Shown: piece by piece, positions 13,031 through 24,717 of the stretch | How positions within the stretch are numbered: the stretch's first letter is position 1 | Layout of the letters: each line of letters begins with the position of its first letter | DNA from: Chaenocephalus aceratus | Taxonomy: Eukaryota; Chordata; Actinopteri; Perciformes; Channichthyidae | Assembly (NCBI GenBank): GCA_023974075.1 | Contig: CM043792.1 | Span: 21,787,319 to 21,851,318 of the forward strand | Direction of reading: 5' to 3' | Length of the DNA: 64,000 nt | Translations under genes and position numbers: made by a program | The notes under the pieces: generated by a model | What the model was told of the DNA's origin: nothing | Databases searched by the model: none | Seen by the model: only the letters and a program-made list of their open reading frames with translations

Positions 13031-13656
13031 TATGCTCTAAAAAAACAAAACATCACAGCTTTTCATAGGGTTTAATTTATTTTTGCCACAAAAAGCTCAT
13101 TCCTTAACCTGTTAAGCACTGAGCCTGTTTTTCAGTTCTCAGGCTCGAAAATGACAGAACAAATGACCATAACTACACTTCTAAAAGGGGAAAATTAATA
13201 ATCTTTTTTCTCAAAGTAATGATAAACCTGTGAGTTGGATGTAGAAAAGTCACAATCAATATAGATGTTTTTTATTTTCAAGAAAATTCAGATTGAACAT
13301 AGTAAAAAACTGTAAATTATAGTGTCCATCCAAAAGTTATTTTTTACTTATAGTGAAAACCACCCTTGGATGATGGTTGGTAGACTAAAAGCTTTAGGAA
13401 TCTAAAGTACAACATATAATAAGTAGGCCTACCCTGTATCAAGATTGATGCAAAACAAGTGACATTTGACCTTTTTAGAGAGGTTCAGCAAATAAAACTC
13501 CACCTCTGAGGTGATTTGGGTGGAAATGGCCGTTTTACCGTTTCTCTGGAACCCATTGTTCGATTTTGGTGATTGACATCTCTTTTTGACCGTTAGAGCC
13601 AATATAATCGAAGGGGAATTCCCACATAGACACACACGTTAACTAAAAAAGGTGGG

Positions 13657-14596
13657 CATCCTTGCCAACCTTGAGACCTCAGAAATCGGGAGCATTTCAA
13701 AACCACCACATGGTAAAAGGAAAAGTAATCATACAAATGGTGATACATGATGTGTGTTTTGTCTTTTTGTATGTGATATGGACCTTGAGTCTGGAATAAA
13801 GATTGGATACAATTTCATACATCTTACCAATCAAAGGGTAAATTCAACTTTAAATGTAGCCTACAATGAGCTCTTATTATCAACTTGGCCTACTTTCATT
13901 CATTTCTCCATTGAAAAACTGGCTCAATTTACCCCAAGGCCCATGGTTCACTTTACCCCATAGCCACCATTTTAGAAAAAATAGCCTATAGCATTACAAT
14001 TCAGAGTCATCTTTAGCTTAATGATTCACATGGTTTAATACGCTGCCAACACATCAACATATACAATAAGTGTTTAAACCTGGATATTTATTTTTTGACA
14101 TGACAGCCGATATAGCTGACATCTAGAAAAGCAAAAAACGTTTTTTTGTAAAAACGTTTACTTACCAGACCACAATCTGTCTTTCACAGGCAATGAGAAA
14201 TGGGTGGAGCTTGCATAATTTCTGGTCACTTGATTACAACTATAAGGCATTCCGTGGTTAAAGGGGGTGGTTCAATTTACCCACTGGCTCAATGTACCCC
14301 CTTCTCCCCTATTTTACAGGAAAGGAGTGAGCAGAGGGTCGAGTTGTCGATTCTTGTTCTGTTTTCTGTGACTATCTTCCTCACCCTCTCAGTTGCGCGC
14401 GCTACTAGAGGCAAGCTACCATGGAAACCAAACAATGGTGTAGCTGTATTAAAGTCCGAGTGGAAACAGTCGTGAGTAAATCTGATTTTGTCAGAAATCG
14501 GGAGAAATGCGGGAGATATATGACCCCGGGAGGAAACCGGGAGAGGGCTATGAAATCGGGAGTCTCCCGCGAAAATCGGGAGGGTTGGCAAGTATG
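13657..14596. mobile_element. hAT-type element with 8-bp target duplication AAGGTGGG
   Basis: The ends are CATCCTTGCCAACC and GGTTGGCAAGTATG (inverted repeats). AAGGTGGG occurs at 13649-13656 and 14597-14604, and the related copy near 48.6 kb has this site once, uninterrupted. About 13905-14314 is a second, nested MITE with CTCAATTTACCCC-type ends, also found at about 53815-54177. No transposase is visible. Confidence 0.85.
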
Positions 14597-15875
14597 AAGG
14601 TGGGGGCTTTGCGTATGCAGGTTTGTAAGAGAGCGAACCTATCTCTCACTCTGACATCCGGAAACGGAAAAGCAGGTTTATTGTTTATGGATTATCAAAA
14701 ATAATTTCAAAGGGACGTGTTATAGCAGAAAGTTTAATACAGCGTATTTCTGGTATATTCATTTTGATATCACCTGATATACAGTATAGGATGTGTTAAA
14801 CTTGAATATTCCTAAAATGACGTCCCATTTTAAGTAGAAGTAGATTAGCGCAAATGGTCTTTTCTTCCACTTTTGTGTTATAATCAAAAGGTGGTTTTTT
14901 GGCTATTTGTGAGTAGGTAAGGTACAGTACAACCTGTGATTTCTGCCTTGAGTAAAAATGATTACACGTTGATAAGTATTTTTCAGAAAGTCATTTTGGG
15001 CTTTCAAGGGCGGAACTCAGTAGGTTATCTGTAAGTATAGTAGTAGGAGTTTTTTGTATGATCTGGAAACTTAAATTAATAAAAGGAGGAAATATTATGT
15101 CAATTCTTGGACGTTCTCAATATAAACTATACTTTAATTACAGTTTCCAGATGTTAGAAGAGGCCATGAGATGATGTGTGTTATTGAGTCACACAGTTAG
15201 AGAGACAATGGTCCTTCTGAGTTATCAATAGATGTATTCATTCTAAGAATGAATACCCCGAAGTGGGCTGACTTCGGGGTGGAAGGAAGTTCAGAGAAGG
15301 CCTTAGGATAGGGGTGCCCACACTTTTTTGGCTAGTGAGCTACTTTTGAAATGACCAGCTCACCGAGGTCTATACCAACCAAAAATAAAATCCCAAATTG
15401 CAAGGGTTGCTGAATAACACGTTTTATGTATACATGGGATAACTACATAGAGCTGCAGCAAACGACTAATTTGATAATCGATTAATCTATCGCTTAATGA
15501 AACGATTAATCGACCATCCAAAAACCACCTGTATGCCTTGCACAATTTCTCAAATGCTCTTATTTAGCCATACACTTTTAGATTTAGCTTGAGGTTGTTT
15601 TAGGCATGTGGAAACTAATAATGAAGACAATAAAGATGAATACTTGATTCAAAAATACATATATTATTAAATTAACTAAACACATTTTGAACAAAATTAA
15701 CATTACTTTTTATTTAAATTAAATAGGCTACATAATATTTCACATCAAAAGAAACAACAGTGTTTTAACAAATCGTATTAAATAATCTGATGTCAGAACT
15801 GTAAACAGAATAGCTGAAACTTTAACAAAATAAATAATTCAGTTACCTCTAATCATTAACCCATGTATCATTGAG

Positions 15876-16196
15876 TTAACTCTGTGTGTTGCTGCTAGCA
15901 TACATAACACCTGACGTGGAAACGTTACTCGTGGATGGGGCTACAGAGCTACTAGAAAGAAGACAGTCGAACCCGGTGCATTCCTCCGTCTGAATGTGGT
16001 GCACTTTTGCTAAATGTTTAGACAAATTGCTCGTGTTACCGCCCTTACATGCTAAACACTCTTGGCAACGAGCATTGTCCACCTCAAGACGGGTAACATT
16101 TAACCACACATTGGAGCGCTTCTCTCCGCCATCTCCTCCGTGTGTTGCTGCATGTAGCAGCTGCGTGTGTGTAAACTGCCCCGCCCCCTCGCACAC
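15876..16196 (-). pseudogene. BED zinc-finger fragment of a hAT transposase
   Basis: The translation contains RCQECLACKGGNTSNLSKHL followed by an H-x4-H-type ending (AKVHHIQ). This is the C2H2-like BED finger found at the N-terminus of ZBED-type hAT transposases. The frame opens with unrelated sequence and closes soon after, and no DDE/dimerisation region follows, so this is a decayed first exon. It lies inside hAT 15309-17765. Confidence 0.65.
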
Positions 16197-16809
16197 GGGG
16201 GAGAGAGATCGGTCTGGATCGGAAAGATCGAAAATACACCGACCATAAATGCATTTTTTTCACAGAAGTCACGGTTCGGTTCATACCTCGGTTTGGGGGT
16301 CACGGTTCGGTACGGGTTCGGTACAACAAGGAAAAGCAAAAAAAAGTCCCAAATGCATTTTTTTTTAACAGTAGTGCAAGTTTTGGTATGAAAATAAAGA
16401 ACTCAGAAAACAAACCACAAACAGTAACACTCAGATGGCCATATTATTTATATTGGCTGATGTCAAACAAAAAGGTTAAATAAGCTGTACAACTAAAACG
16501 AATGTCTTGAAAATATTTAAATAAATAATAAGAAAGTGTTTCAATCACAATCAATAAAAGGCAATACAGAACTGTATAACATCTCCTGATGTCAAAATAT
16601 AAAATACATACAATGATAAATATAAAACAAAAATAAAATCTGTACCTTTAGGAGCAATGTCTAACATGTGTAATTCACTTGTGAGTGTGTGAGGCCATTA
16701 TGCCTAAATAAAGGTACTCAAGCTTTACTCTATTTTCAAGTTTTTCTTCAAAAAGATGAGTTTGTCTACGTTGTCAGTAGTGAGGGCAGATCTGTTGGCG
16801 GTAATTATG

Positions 16810-17058
16810 TCACCTGCCGTCGAGAAAACCCTCTAGCTGGGGACTGAGACTGACTCGGATGTGATTGAGCATGTTTGACGTGTTACCACTAGCATAGCGC
16901 ACCGCTGTCGAACAACGCCGACACACCGTCCTCGTCCGATCCACAACTCGCACCCCATCATTGTTGTAGTCCACAGGGAACCTGAAATGTTCCCACACAC
17001 CTGATTTAAAAGAAGCAGGTGGGTCTTCTAGCTCCTGTGTGTTGTGTGAACTCGCCAT
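16810..17058 (-). pseudogene. Second BED zinc-finger fragment (ZBED/hAT)
   Basis: The 82-residue frame contains SGVWEHFRFPVDYNNDG, then TVCRRCSTAVRYASGNTSNM and LNHIR. This is a clear BED-finger layout (aromatic start, Cys-x2-Cys, NTSN, LxxH), with the second histidine pair lost where the frame runs into another sequence. It differs from the fragment at 15876-16196, so two transposase lineages are represented in one nest. Confidence 0.7.
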
Positions 17059-17256
17059 AGCTGCTAACTTTTCTTCTTCATGTATTGTGTTCGTTTTGTT
17101 GTGTTTTGTTCTTGTTCTTCATTTGTTATTTACGGGCGGCTGGCTTTTAGGTGCAATACCGGCCCCTGGATTATAAATAGTGTAATACTGCCCTGAGTGA
17201 CAGACTTTTTTCCCACTCGTTAAAAAAAAAGCGTATTCGCCGTGTGACTGCATGTG

Positions 17257-17312
17257 CCGAACCGTGACGTCCGAACCGTGACGTCCGAACCGTGACGTCC
17301 GAATCGTGACGG
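17257..17312. repeat. Four 14-bp subterminal repeats (CCGAACCGTGACGT)
   Basis: Four tandem copies, the last with two changes, lie just inside a hAT right terminus (CCGTTACACCCCTG). Subterminal repeats are often transposase-binding sites in hAT elements. The junctions form TGACGTC, a cAMP-response-element core. Confidence 0.7.
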
Positions 17313-17904
17313 TACGGGACGAATACGGATACCGTTACACCCCTGCGTTACCTTTCTTTGGCAGAGCGACACTTGCTTTACAAATAAGGCAAATAACCTT
17401 TGAATGTGACATTACAACAACATATTCTTCCTCCCATTCTGTGTGGAAGTGGTATGTTTTTAGCTTTTTGCTCGGTCCCGCACACATTTAGTTGTTTTTC
17501 TCTTGTTTGTCTCTTAACTTAATTTGAGTTTTCCCGGCACTTGACTGATTTTGTATCGCTTTGCATTCTGGGTTAACAGACTGGAAAGCGATGGTCGCTT
17601 TTTCTGTCAATCAAGTAAACTCCTGAATTAAGTGGCAGGGAGGCCAAGGGAGGAGGGATCAAAACGAGTTTTGTCTATTTTAACGGAGCTGGATTTTTTT
17701 TTTAATGTATGACTCGCGATCTACCACCAGCAGCATTGCCCCTGTCGACGTACTGGGCACCTCTGCCTTAGGATATAAGAACAGTTAACCTTTGTTAGTT
17801 AACTAATCCTATGGATGTCATGAGACGAGGACGTTTAAACATATACAAGTGTAGCTTTCAGAGAGGAAAACATGTGACATTTGTGTGATAGGCTGCATGA
17901 TAAA

Positions 17905-17969
<65 letters not shown>
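17905..17969. repeat. (GT)n microsatellite
   Basis: About 31 uninterrupted GT dinucleotides. Open frames reading Val-Cys or Thr-His across it are not genes. Confidence 0.95.
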
Positions 17970-17970
<1 letters not shown>

Positions 17971-18918
17971 TCCCCAGCTATACATTGGTCATCTGTTAAC
18001 ATCTCCTTGTAAGACAATGGGGCGGAGTCAACAACTGCTGACTCATTGCCTAGGGTCCCGCCCAGAAGTGAAACCGGCCAATGGAGAACTACCAGCTCAC
18101 GGTCTAGGGCTAGCCCAGAAGTGAAATCGCCAATAACAAATAGCTAGGGAGGAGCAACAAACACAACTCCTCCCCACTTGTTTGTATACATATTATGATA
18201 TTCTTATACATGGTGCTGTCTTCTGACTGACTGTCGTGATACATATATCAAACGGTAGTAGAATTCAGCCCGGAGTACTCTGTATTTTGTACTATTGCAG
18301 AGTGCTCTGTATTGTGTATTGTTGCTTTTACCATTAAAACAGATTATTGTTTAACCTTTATTCTGGTGCTTTGGGTTCCTTCTTTTATAATTTGACCAGC
18401 TCATCAGTCATCAAGGGACGCGTGGAGCAGAGGTGAACCTTCCACCACCGCCATTGGGTGGTGCTCCAACAACAGACACATTGGATTAACCTATGGATTA
18501 ACTTCAGCAGCGTTTTTATCATTGTAATGCCATTGAAGACCACTTTTGACCAGACAACGACAAAGGTGAGCCATTTTGCCGTTTCTAGCTACCTAGCGCC
18601 ACATGTTTTGATGTCTGTTCTTATTAATATCTTCGCGAGTTCTTATCATGGAGTGATGATGTATGTACCGATCGATTCTGTGTCTTCTCACGATCAGATC
18701 GATGGATTGGACGTGCAGCTACGATAAGTAATAAGGGTGTTATGAGTGAGTTTCTGTGCAGTAATGTGTTAGCATTTTTCCGCTCGTGGCTAATTCATAG
18801 GCTCAGCGCTAGCTTTGTGGGTTTAAAAAAAAAAAAGATCAGTTAGCTGAGTTTCTTCCCGTTACATGGATATAAAACATTCATGTATTGAATATTAAGA
18901 TGCCCTCAGACGCCGTTT

Positions 18919-19606
18919 CCTGTTACGGTTATCTGAGAGGACCCAAACGCAGGACACGGCAGAGTGTTACAAAGGTTTTATTTTGAGGAGAAGGAGCGTG
19001 GAGAGCAATCCGGTTGCTGGCGGCTGTAGAGGTGGAGGAGCGTGGAGAGAAATCCACTGGAGAGTAATCCACTGGAGAGTAATCCTGGAGCACAAGAAGA
19101 ACAGGTAAGAAGAACATTCAAGTGTAGCGGAAATAGCTAACTAATTCTAAGAAGGCTGAGAAGGCTGAGAGTTTTTACCACTGGGTTTAAACAACGATCT
19201 GGCGCTGACAGGTTGTGGAGCCTCCGCTGATATGCCATTAGTAATGGCTGATGGAAATCAGGGGTGTAGCAGAGGAGGGTGCCCAACTGATTGCAGCAGG
19301 TGGAGGTTGAGCCGGGAGCCAGGAGTGACAGCCACCACGCCCACACAGACAGGGGAAGGGAAAACACACACAAGGGAGGTGGCTGGAGAATACAACCACC
19401 ACAGTTTCCTGCAGATGACGCGTTTTCCCCCCGGAAACAGATATTATATATATTTTTTCCACATACATTTAGGAAGTGAAATGTAAGAAAAGCAAAGTTT
19501 CAGGTGTGGGCCATATTCCATTATGCTTTTTGAATTTCGCTGAGGGCCATTTCAAATGTTGCAGTTGGCCCCCAGGCCGTAGTTTGGACACCCCTGCCCT
19601 TAACCA
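18919..19606. mobile_element. Repeat fragments ending in a hAT terminus
   Basis: 18919-19480 begins TGTTACGGTTATCTGAGAGG and continues with ACCCAAACGCAGGACAC and AAAGGTTTTATTTTGAG, wording common in teleost retroelement ends; I cannot place it further. 19500-19606 ends GTAGTTTGGACACCCCTG, the right end of the hAT family whose left end (CAGGGGTGTCCAAACT) is seen at 59330. Confidence 0.5.
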
Positions 19607-19964
19607 TAACCTCCGCTTTTAACATTTTGTCTTGAGTTTTCCCCAAATCTAAACCTAAAATCCCTTTAAGAATAACGAGATTTAAATGTAACGTGAACTC
19701 AACTTGTAATATATAAACCTAACCAGCTTTAAAGAAGGAATGACCTAAACGGCTTGGAAAACTAGAGTCATTATGGCTGGTGTTTCCCTATATTAGGTTA
19801 TTATGTTGGTGAGCAGAAAAAAGTCAGCAGACACTAGGTTGGGCTTTGGCAGACCCAAAAATGGAAAGGAAAGTTATATCTCCAGTCCTGTATCCTATAT
19901 ATTTAGACCATGAGTGTACTGTATTGATTGTGCATGTGTGGGTGTGCGTGTGTCTGTGTGTGTT

Positions 19965-20022
<58 letters not shown>

Positions 20023-20544
20023 ACCAAGTCAGATGGGTCACCAGGATTCCTTTTCTTGAAGCCATGAACATAATCTAAAGTAATGCTTAGACATTTTTGC
20101 TAAATATAATTAGTTGTATTATGGCCAAGAGTACAACAAATTATTATCTCATATTTTTCTAATGGAAATGTAAGGTTGAAACATAGCCTGTCAAAAAGTA
20201 ACTGTGGGGGAAACTTCTGAAGCAATTGGAGACACGATGGAGAGCTGGAGCTTTGATGTCAAACACTGAGGGTTTATTTGGAGCTTCGGCCGGAGAATTC
20301 ACAAGACATGTCAGAGGGCCACGGTCTGACCACACGGATGAGATGCCACAATCAATTCTGAAGAACTCCTCTGTAGCTCGAGGTTTTAACTAGTTCAGAG
20401 TGTAATAATCAACATTCTTCATTAGTAAGACTAAACAGCGGAGGAAACTGAATCAACTTTAGTTGTCGGTTATGGCTCGGGGTCATCTACACCCCGAGAA
20501 GGATGTGTTCCAGGTGTCCCATCACAACAATGACTATCTCTGAC

Positions 20545-22949
20545 CAGGGACCTGCACAGGTACGGGCTATTTTTGCCCGGGCAACGGCCCTTTTGCAATT
20601 TTTGGCTGACCTGCCCCTCTGGAGAGAGCAAGAGGTTTATGTTTTTTCTGTTGTGGCCGAATAAACATGATAAGCCCACAATTAGTATTGGAGCGTCTCG
20701 CTGGATAAAACACACCTTACAGCGCTACCATCTGCCCCCAGTCACGTGACTTTGTTTACAATCTGACAGCTGAAAGCAAAGGACAGCCCTCCGGCCTCAT
20801 ATGGCTATGGTGATCACACCAAATGCCTGCCTGGCTTTGGTGGCCAATCCCCGGGTCAATCTGTCCCCGGAAATGTCCCCGTTTTTAAATATGCTTATAT
20901 TGATTTTGAGTTTTCTCATTGCAGTTAGAGTAGGGGACAAACCAGGAGACTTTACTTCCTCTTGATACCGTCGGTTATTTACACCCAAAAATCTAAATAG
21001 GCTATACTTGTTATTGTGCTTCTGTCCAGTGTTCGAATTACCCATTTGCTTTCGGGGGAGCCCTATTTTTCAGTGCACATCCTGCTACTAAATATGTCAC
21101 ACGCACGCTCTGTTGACTGGCGCAGCAGCGCGGATGCGATCAATTGCTATACAAACACTCTACTACAGACGGTATTACTGCCAAAGCACAATAACATTTC
21201 AGCCTGGCTCTTAAGGTGCTCATAAATCTTTTTGGTCACGACGGCGCTCACGTTGGCGCCCACGTTGCTTACGTGCGTTGACGTGAGTTGTTTTTTAGAC
21301 TCGTGAGTGACCAAGGTGACGCAGTAGTTGGATGAGAATGGTGTGCAGGTGGAGTCGCCAGACCTCGGTCCGCACCCAATTCCGTGCAAGAGTTACTCTC
21401 CAATCCTTTCGAAAGGAGAAGTTTGGGAGATAAATTGATACTTAAAGACCTTGGACCGGACCAATCCGATTTGTATATATCGCAGCAAGCTCGTGAAAAA
21501 GACAAACGTATCAACGAGGCTTCTCACGTCGCTGGTACACCAGAAAGGCATGGCTAGCTGGATGCAAACAGGTAAATGCTATCTTTTGTTTCCCATGCTT
21601 GCTCTTCAAACAGCCGGGGACAGATACGATCTGTTCAGAAACTAGACAAAAGTTAAACAAGTACAAACCACAGACTGTCTGTGTCATGGAGAATACAGTC
21701 GCTGGTTTATTTATGTCTGTATAGGCCGTTGTTGTGAGTGTGGACGGTAGGAGCATATATAACGTTAACTTAGCCAAGCTCCATTCAGAAAACAAGCATT
21801 CTAAAAGGTTTTTCGCCTGCCGTCTGTCTGCAGACTTGTCAAAGCATTAATTCATGGTTTTTACTAACCGGTATCAGTATGTTGTTACGTCGGCATAATT
21901 TAGAAACGTGTATTACAATTTAATCACGGTAAAATATGTTCATTTTGTTGTAGTTGTAGCTCCCGAGCCAGCGCGTCTTGTTTGAATGATGCGAGTAAAT
22001 ACAGCTGGCAGCCGCGGTGAAACTCGAGCGTTTAGAGCGAAGCGAATATTCGCATCGCGTCCGGTCTGAACGCAGCATTAAAGCGAGCTCCGCGCTGCAC
22101 TGGAAACGCGCCATTACATCACCAGAAGTCCTAATTTAAGGGGTCATTTCTCCCAAAAAAAATGTTTTTACTCACTATATCAACAGCCCCACCAAAAATA
22201 TTTTCCATCAGCCGCCACTGCTCTTCAGGCTCCGCATCTGCAGGACTCTCCCTCGGTGTGGAGCTGTCAAACTCGACCCTAATGCCGCTTACAGCCGGCC
22301 AACTAAAAGTTGTTCCGTTCACGTTGTCATTTTTAGACTCCTTCGCTTCTTTGCTTGTGAATCCAAAAGCTGCGAGGCTTGGCTGTTTTTGTTTCGCCAT
22401 ATTTTTTATTACAAAGCCAGAGTTAAAGAAATATCAATATGAAAATGTCAAATACCGCGCCGGCATCGCCACCATAACCATAACAACGTAAGTAGCATAA
22501 AGAATGCAGCGCAGCCACGTACAGATGGCAACACCCAGACATATTCACAAATATAAAACAAATATTCAGAAACTGCAATGAACAATAACTATTATTTATT
22601 TCAAGAACTTTTATTTACAGAAACTCAACATTTATAATCTGTGTGACACAAATAAGGATTATTTTGGGCTCCCCCTATTTATCTCAAAGTCGGCCTTCAG
22701 GGGAGCTCCCCCCCTCTTCGGGGGAGCCAAGCCCTGCTTCCCCCCATTTCGAACACTGCTTCTATCTTTCTGTGTCTTTTACTCTGTAAACTCGCTCAAC
22801 GTGGCCGCTCGCTCTCTTCTCTTGATCGCCCTCTCACGGTGAACAGTTCAATGTCCCGCTTCACTGTAGGATTTCTGCCATGTCTCTACTTCAGGGCCCT
22901 TTTTCTAGTTTAGAGCAATAGCCCCTCCAAATGTCTGTGCACGTCCCTG
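20545..22949. mobile_element. hAT element in the LTR, target duplication TCTCTGAC
   Basis: The termini CAGGGACCTGCACAG and CTGTGCACGTCCCTG are inverted repeats. TCTCTGAC (8 bp) is repeated at 20537-20544 and 22950-22957. After removal of the nested element 21027-22758 only about 670 bp remain, with no transposase, so it is non-autonomous. Confidence 0.9.
21027..22758. mobile_element. hAT element nested in the first hAT, duplication CTTCTRTC
   Basis: The ends are CAGTGTTCGAATTACCC and GGGGGAAGCAGGG-type sequence closing with TTCGAACACTG. CTTCTGTC (21019-21026) and CTTCTATC (22759-22766) are an 8-bp duplication with one change. Inside, 22131-22400 (minus) encodes an 89-residue start beginning MAKQKQPSLAAFGFTSKEAK, like the N-terminus of KIAA1586/ZMYM-type hAT proteins, and 21400-21560 reads as a broken transposase-like segment (ISQQAREKDKRINEASHVAG on the plus strand). 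Confidence 0.85.
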
Positions 22950-23305
22950 TCTCTGACCGACAGTTGCCCGGTCACAAACAGGTAACAACAACAACTTGCT
23001 AGGGCAGCCCGTCCTTAAGGGAGATAACAGCTGTTCAGGGTTGGAGCATCTGTGTCAGAGGGTGAAAGTGGACACTGGCAAATTATTCCCTAACAGTAAC
23101 AACATATGTCTACCAGCACCTCCAAAGCACTAGTAAACACATCTTGAAAACTATTGTGTTTGTTTAAAACATACAAAAGAAAAAGTTAAAAACACCAACT
23201 TGCTGTTTTGAGAGGGTTTTTTTATCAGACTGTTTTTAGAAACAGTTTGATAAATTGTGATACAAGTGTTAACATTCCTGTATTCCTCTAATGTAAATAA
23301 GATAG

Positions 23306-23789
23306 TGTGGGGGAAACTTCTGAAGCAATTGGAAACGGGACTCAGAGAGACACGAGGAGAGCTGGAGCTTTGATGGCAAACACTGTCGGTTTATTTGGAG
23401 CTTCGGCCGGAGAATTCACAAGACATGTCACGGGCCACGATCTGACCACACGGTTGAGATGCCACAATCAATTGTGAAGAACCCTCCTGTAGCTTGAGGT
23501 TTTAAGTAGTTCAGAGTGTAATTCTTCAATAGATAGACTAAACAGCTGAGGACACTGAATCACATTTGTTGTCGCTTATGGCTCGGGGTCATCTACACCG
23601 CGAGAAGGATGTGTTCCAGGTGTCCCACAACAATAACTATCTCTGAAAGAGAGTTGCCCGGTCATAAACTGGAAACAACAACAACTTGCTAGGGCAGCCC
23701 CTCCTTATGGGAGATAACGGCTGCTCAAGGTTGGTCAGCTGCGTTACAGAGCAAAAGGTAAACATGTAGGGCGAAATTATTCCCTGACA
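23306..23789 (+). mobile_element. Solo LTR, 484 bp, target duplication GATAG
   Basis: It runs from TGTGGGGGAAAC to TTCCCTGACA, flanked by GATAG at 23301-23305 and 23790-23794. The paralogous copy at 57840-57856 shows the unoccupied site (AAATAAGATAGTAGCTG) with GATAG only once, which confirms insertion boundaries directly. Confidence 0.93.
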
Positions 23790-24676
23790 GATAGTAGCTG
23801 TGAGGCCAACCCAGTCTCATAAAAAAACGTGTAATAACTACGTTGGTCCACAACGTAGGACGTAGTATTTCTACAAAAAGGCCTCTGAAAGATAGTGTGC
23901 CTCTCGGCACCACACTATGCCACAATTTTAGATGCGGATTTTGTTAAACTAATACGTTTGCACTGTGGACCAACACTATACATTGACGGGGAAGGGAGTA
24001 GCAATAAAGATAACACCATTTTACACAACATAACAGAAATAATATCGATAGCAGCGTCCCTAGCAACCACCTTGGTAACAATGAAAACGTTGTAAAGACA
24101 CCATTTCCTGAAGTAATCTTCGTAATAACTAGCAAACTAAAGATCATGTACATCCACTGCACACATAATCTGAAATAACAACTCATATTTCTCGCATCAA
24201 ATGACATCAAAAGGCATTTTAATCGCCAAACTAACCTTAAAATAGGCATTTTACACCGAGAATAAAACGAAAGTCGGCCATGTTTTTTTTTCCTGCAGGG
24301 TGAAATGTGAAGATCACGTGACATAGACACCAGCCATTGGAATGAATGGTGAAAAAAAACGTAGGCATCTTACAATTTCAGAGGCCTTTTTGTAGAAATA
24401 CTACGTCCTACGTTGTGGACCAACGTAGTTATTACACGTTTTTTTATGAGACTGGGTTGGCCTCACAGCTACTATCTGTCAGGGAATAATTTCGCCCTAC
24501 ATGTTTACCTTTTGCTCTGTAACGCAGCTGACCAACCTTGAGCAGCCGTTATCTCCCATAAGGAGGGGCTGCCCTAGCAAGTTGTTGTTGTTTCCAGTTT
24601 ATGACCGGGCAACTCTCTTTCAGAGATAGTTATTGTTGTGGGACACCTGGAACACATCCTTCTCGCGGTGTAGATG
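23590..24676. repeat. 301-bp inverted repeat, 485-bp spacer
   Basis: The left arm 23590-23890 and right arm 24376-24676 are reverse complements over the whole stretch I compared by eye, with no differences seen. The arms include 200 bp of solo LTR, the target duplication and flank, and 84 bp of the CAACCCAGTCTCA element. Confidence 0.9.
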
Positions 24677-24710
24677 TAGTTATTACACGTTTTTTTGTGA
24701 GACTGGGTTG
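23807..24710. mobile_element. DNA element with CAACCCAGTCTCA ends, rearranged
   Basis: The left end is CAACCCAGTCTCATAAAAAA and the right end TTGTGAGACTGGGTTG. TGAGGC flanks both sides (23801-23806 and 24712-24717), and the site is present once in the copy at 57.86 kb. The right half contains an inverted copy of the left flank, so the element was restructured after insertion. No transposase was recognised. Confidence 0.75.
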
Positions 24711-24717
24711 ATGAGGC

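Larger units (their letters stand above)
15309..17765. mobile_element. hAT element with 8-bp target duplication CCTTAGGA
   Basis: The ends are TAGGGGTGCCCACAC and GGGCACCTCTG, giving a Charlie-like inverted terminus. CCTTAGGA flanks both sides (15301-15308 and 17766-17773). The interior holds fragments of other hAT elements, including a GATAATCGATTAATC segment near 15475 and a right terminus ending CCGTTACACCCCTG at 17345, so this copy was invaded again. Confidence 0.85.
14713..18460 (+). mobile_element. Unclassified insertion in the 13.1-kb element, itself holding a hAT
   Basis: Comparison with 48001-49172 shows extra DNA between ...AAAGGGAC and ACAGACACATTGG. It starts TGTTATAGCAG and ends GCTCCAACA, which is LTR-like, but I could not find a clean 5-bp target duplication. 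The right part (17978-18460) contains conserved-looking CCCGCCCAGAAGTGAAA repeats and an ATTAAAACAG region like a poly(A) signal. The hAT element 15309-17765 interrupts it. Confidence 0.45.
13106..18918 (+). mobile_element. DNA element of the 48001-49172 family, split into three pieces
   Basis: Pieces 13106-13648, 14605-14712 and 18461-18918 align in order with the reverse complement of 48001-49172. The left end is AACCTGTTAAGC, against AACCTGTTAGACC in the relative. The gaps are two later insertions. The copy stops at about 18918, short of the other terminus. Shared landmarks are CTCAGGCTCGAAAATGACA, AAGGTGGGGGCTTTGCG and GTTAGCTGAGTTTCTTCCCG. Confidence 0.8.
20203..23095 (+). mobile_element. 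Solo LTR with 5-bp target duplication GTAAC, interrupted
   Basis: It begins TGTGGGGGAAAC and ends ATTCCCTAACA. GTAAC lies at 20198-20202 and 23096-23100. Its own sequence is 20203-20544 plus 22958-23095, matching the LTR at 23306-23789. The 2.4-kb middle is a hAT insertion, not internal retroviral sequence. No gag, pol or env is present. Confidence 0.88.

Noticed and set aside
17835..20067. Val-Cys and Thr-His open frames
   Set aside because: Translations of (GT)n/(AC)n microsatellites; the same applies to 57287-57643.
20203..23095. Could this be a full LTR retrotransposon with internal genes?
   Set aside because: The two outer parts are the halves of one LTR, and the middle is flanked by an 8-bp hAT duplication and has hAT ends. 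No gag or pol was seen.
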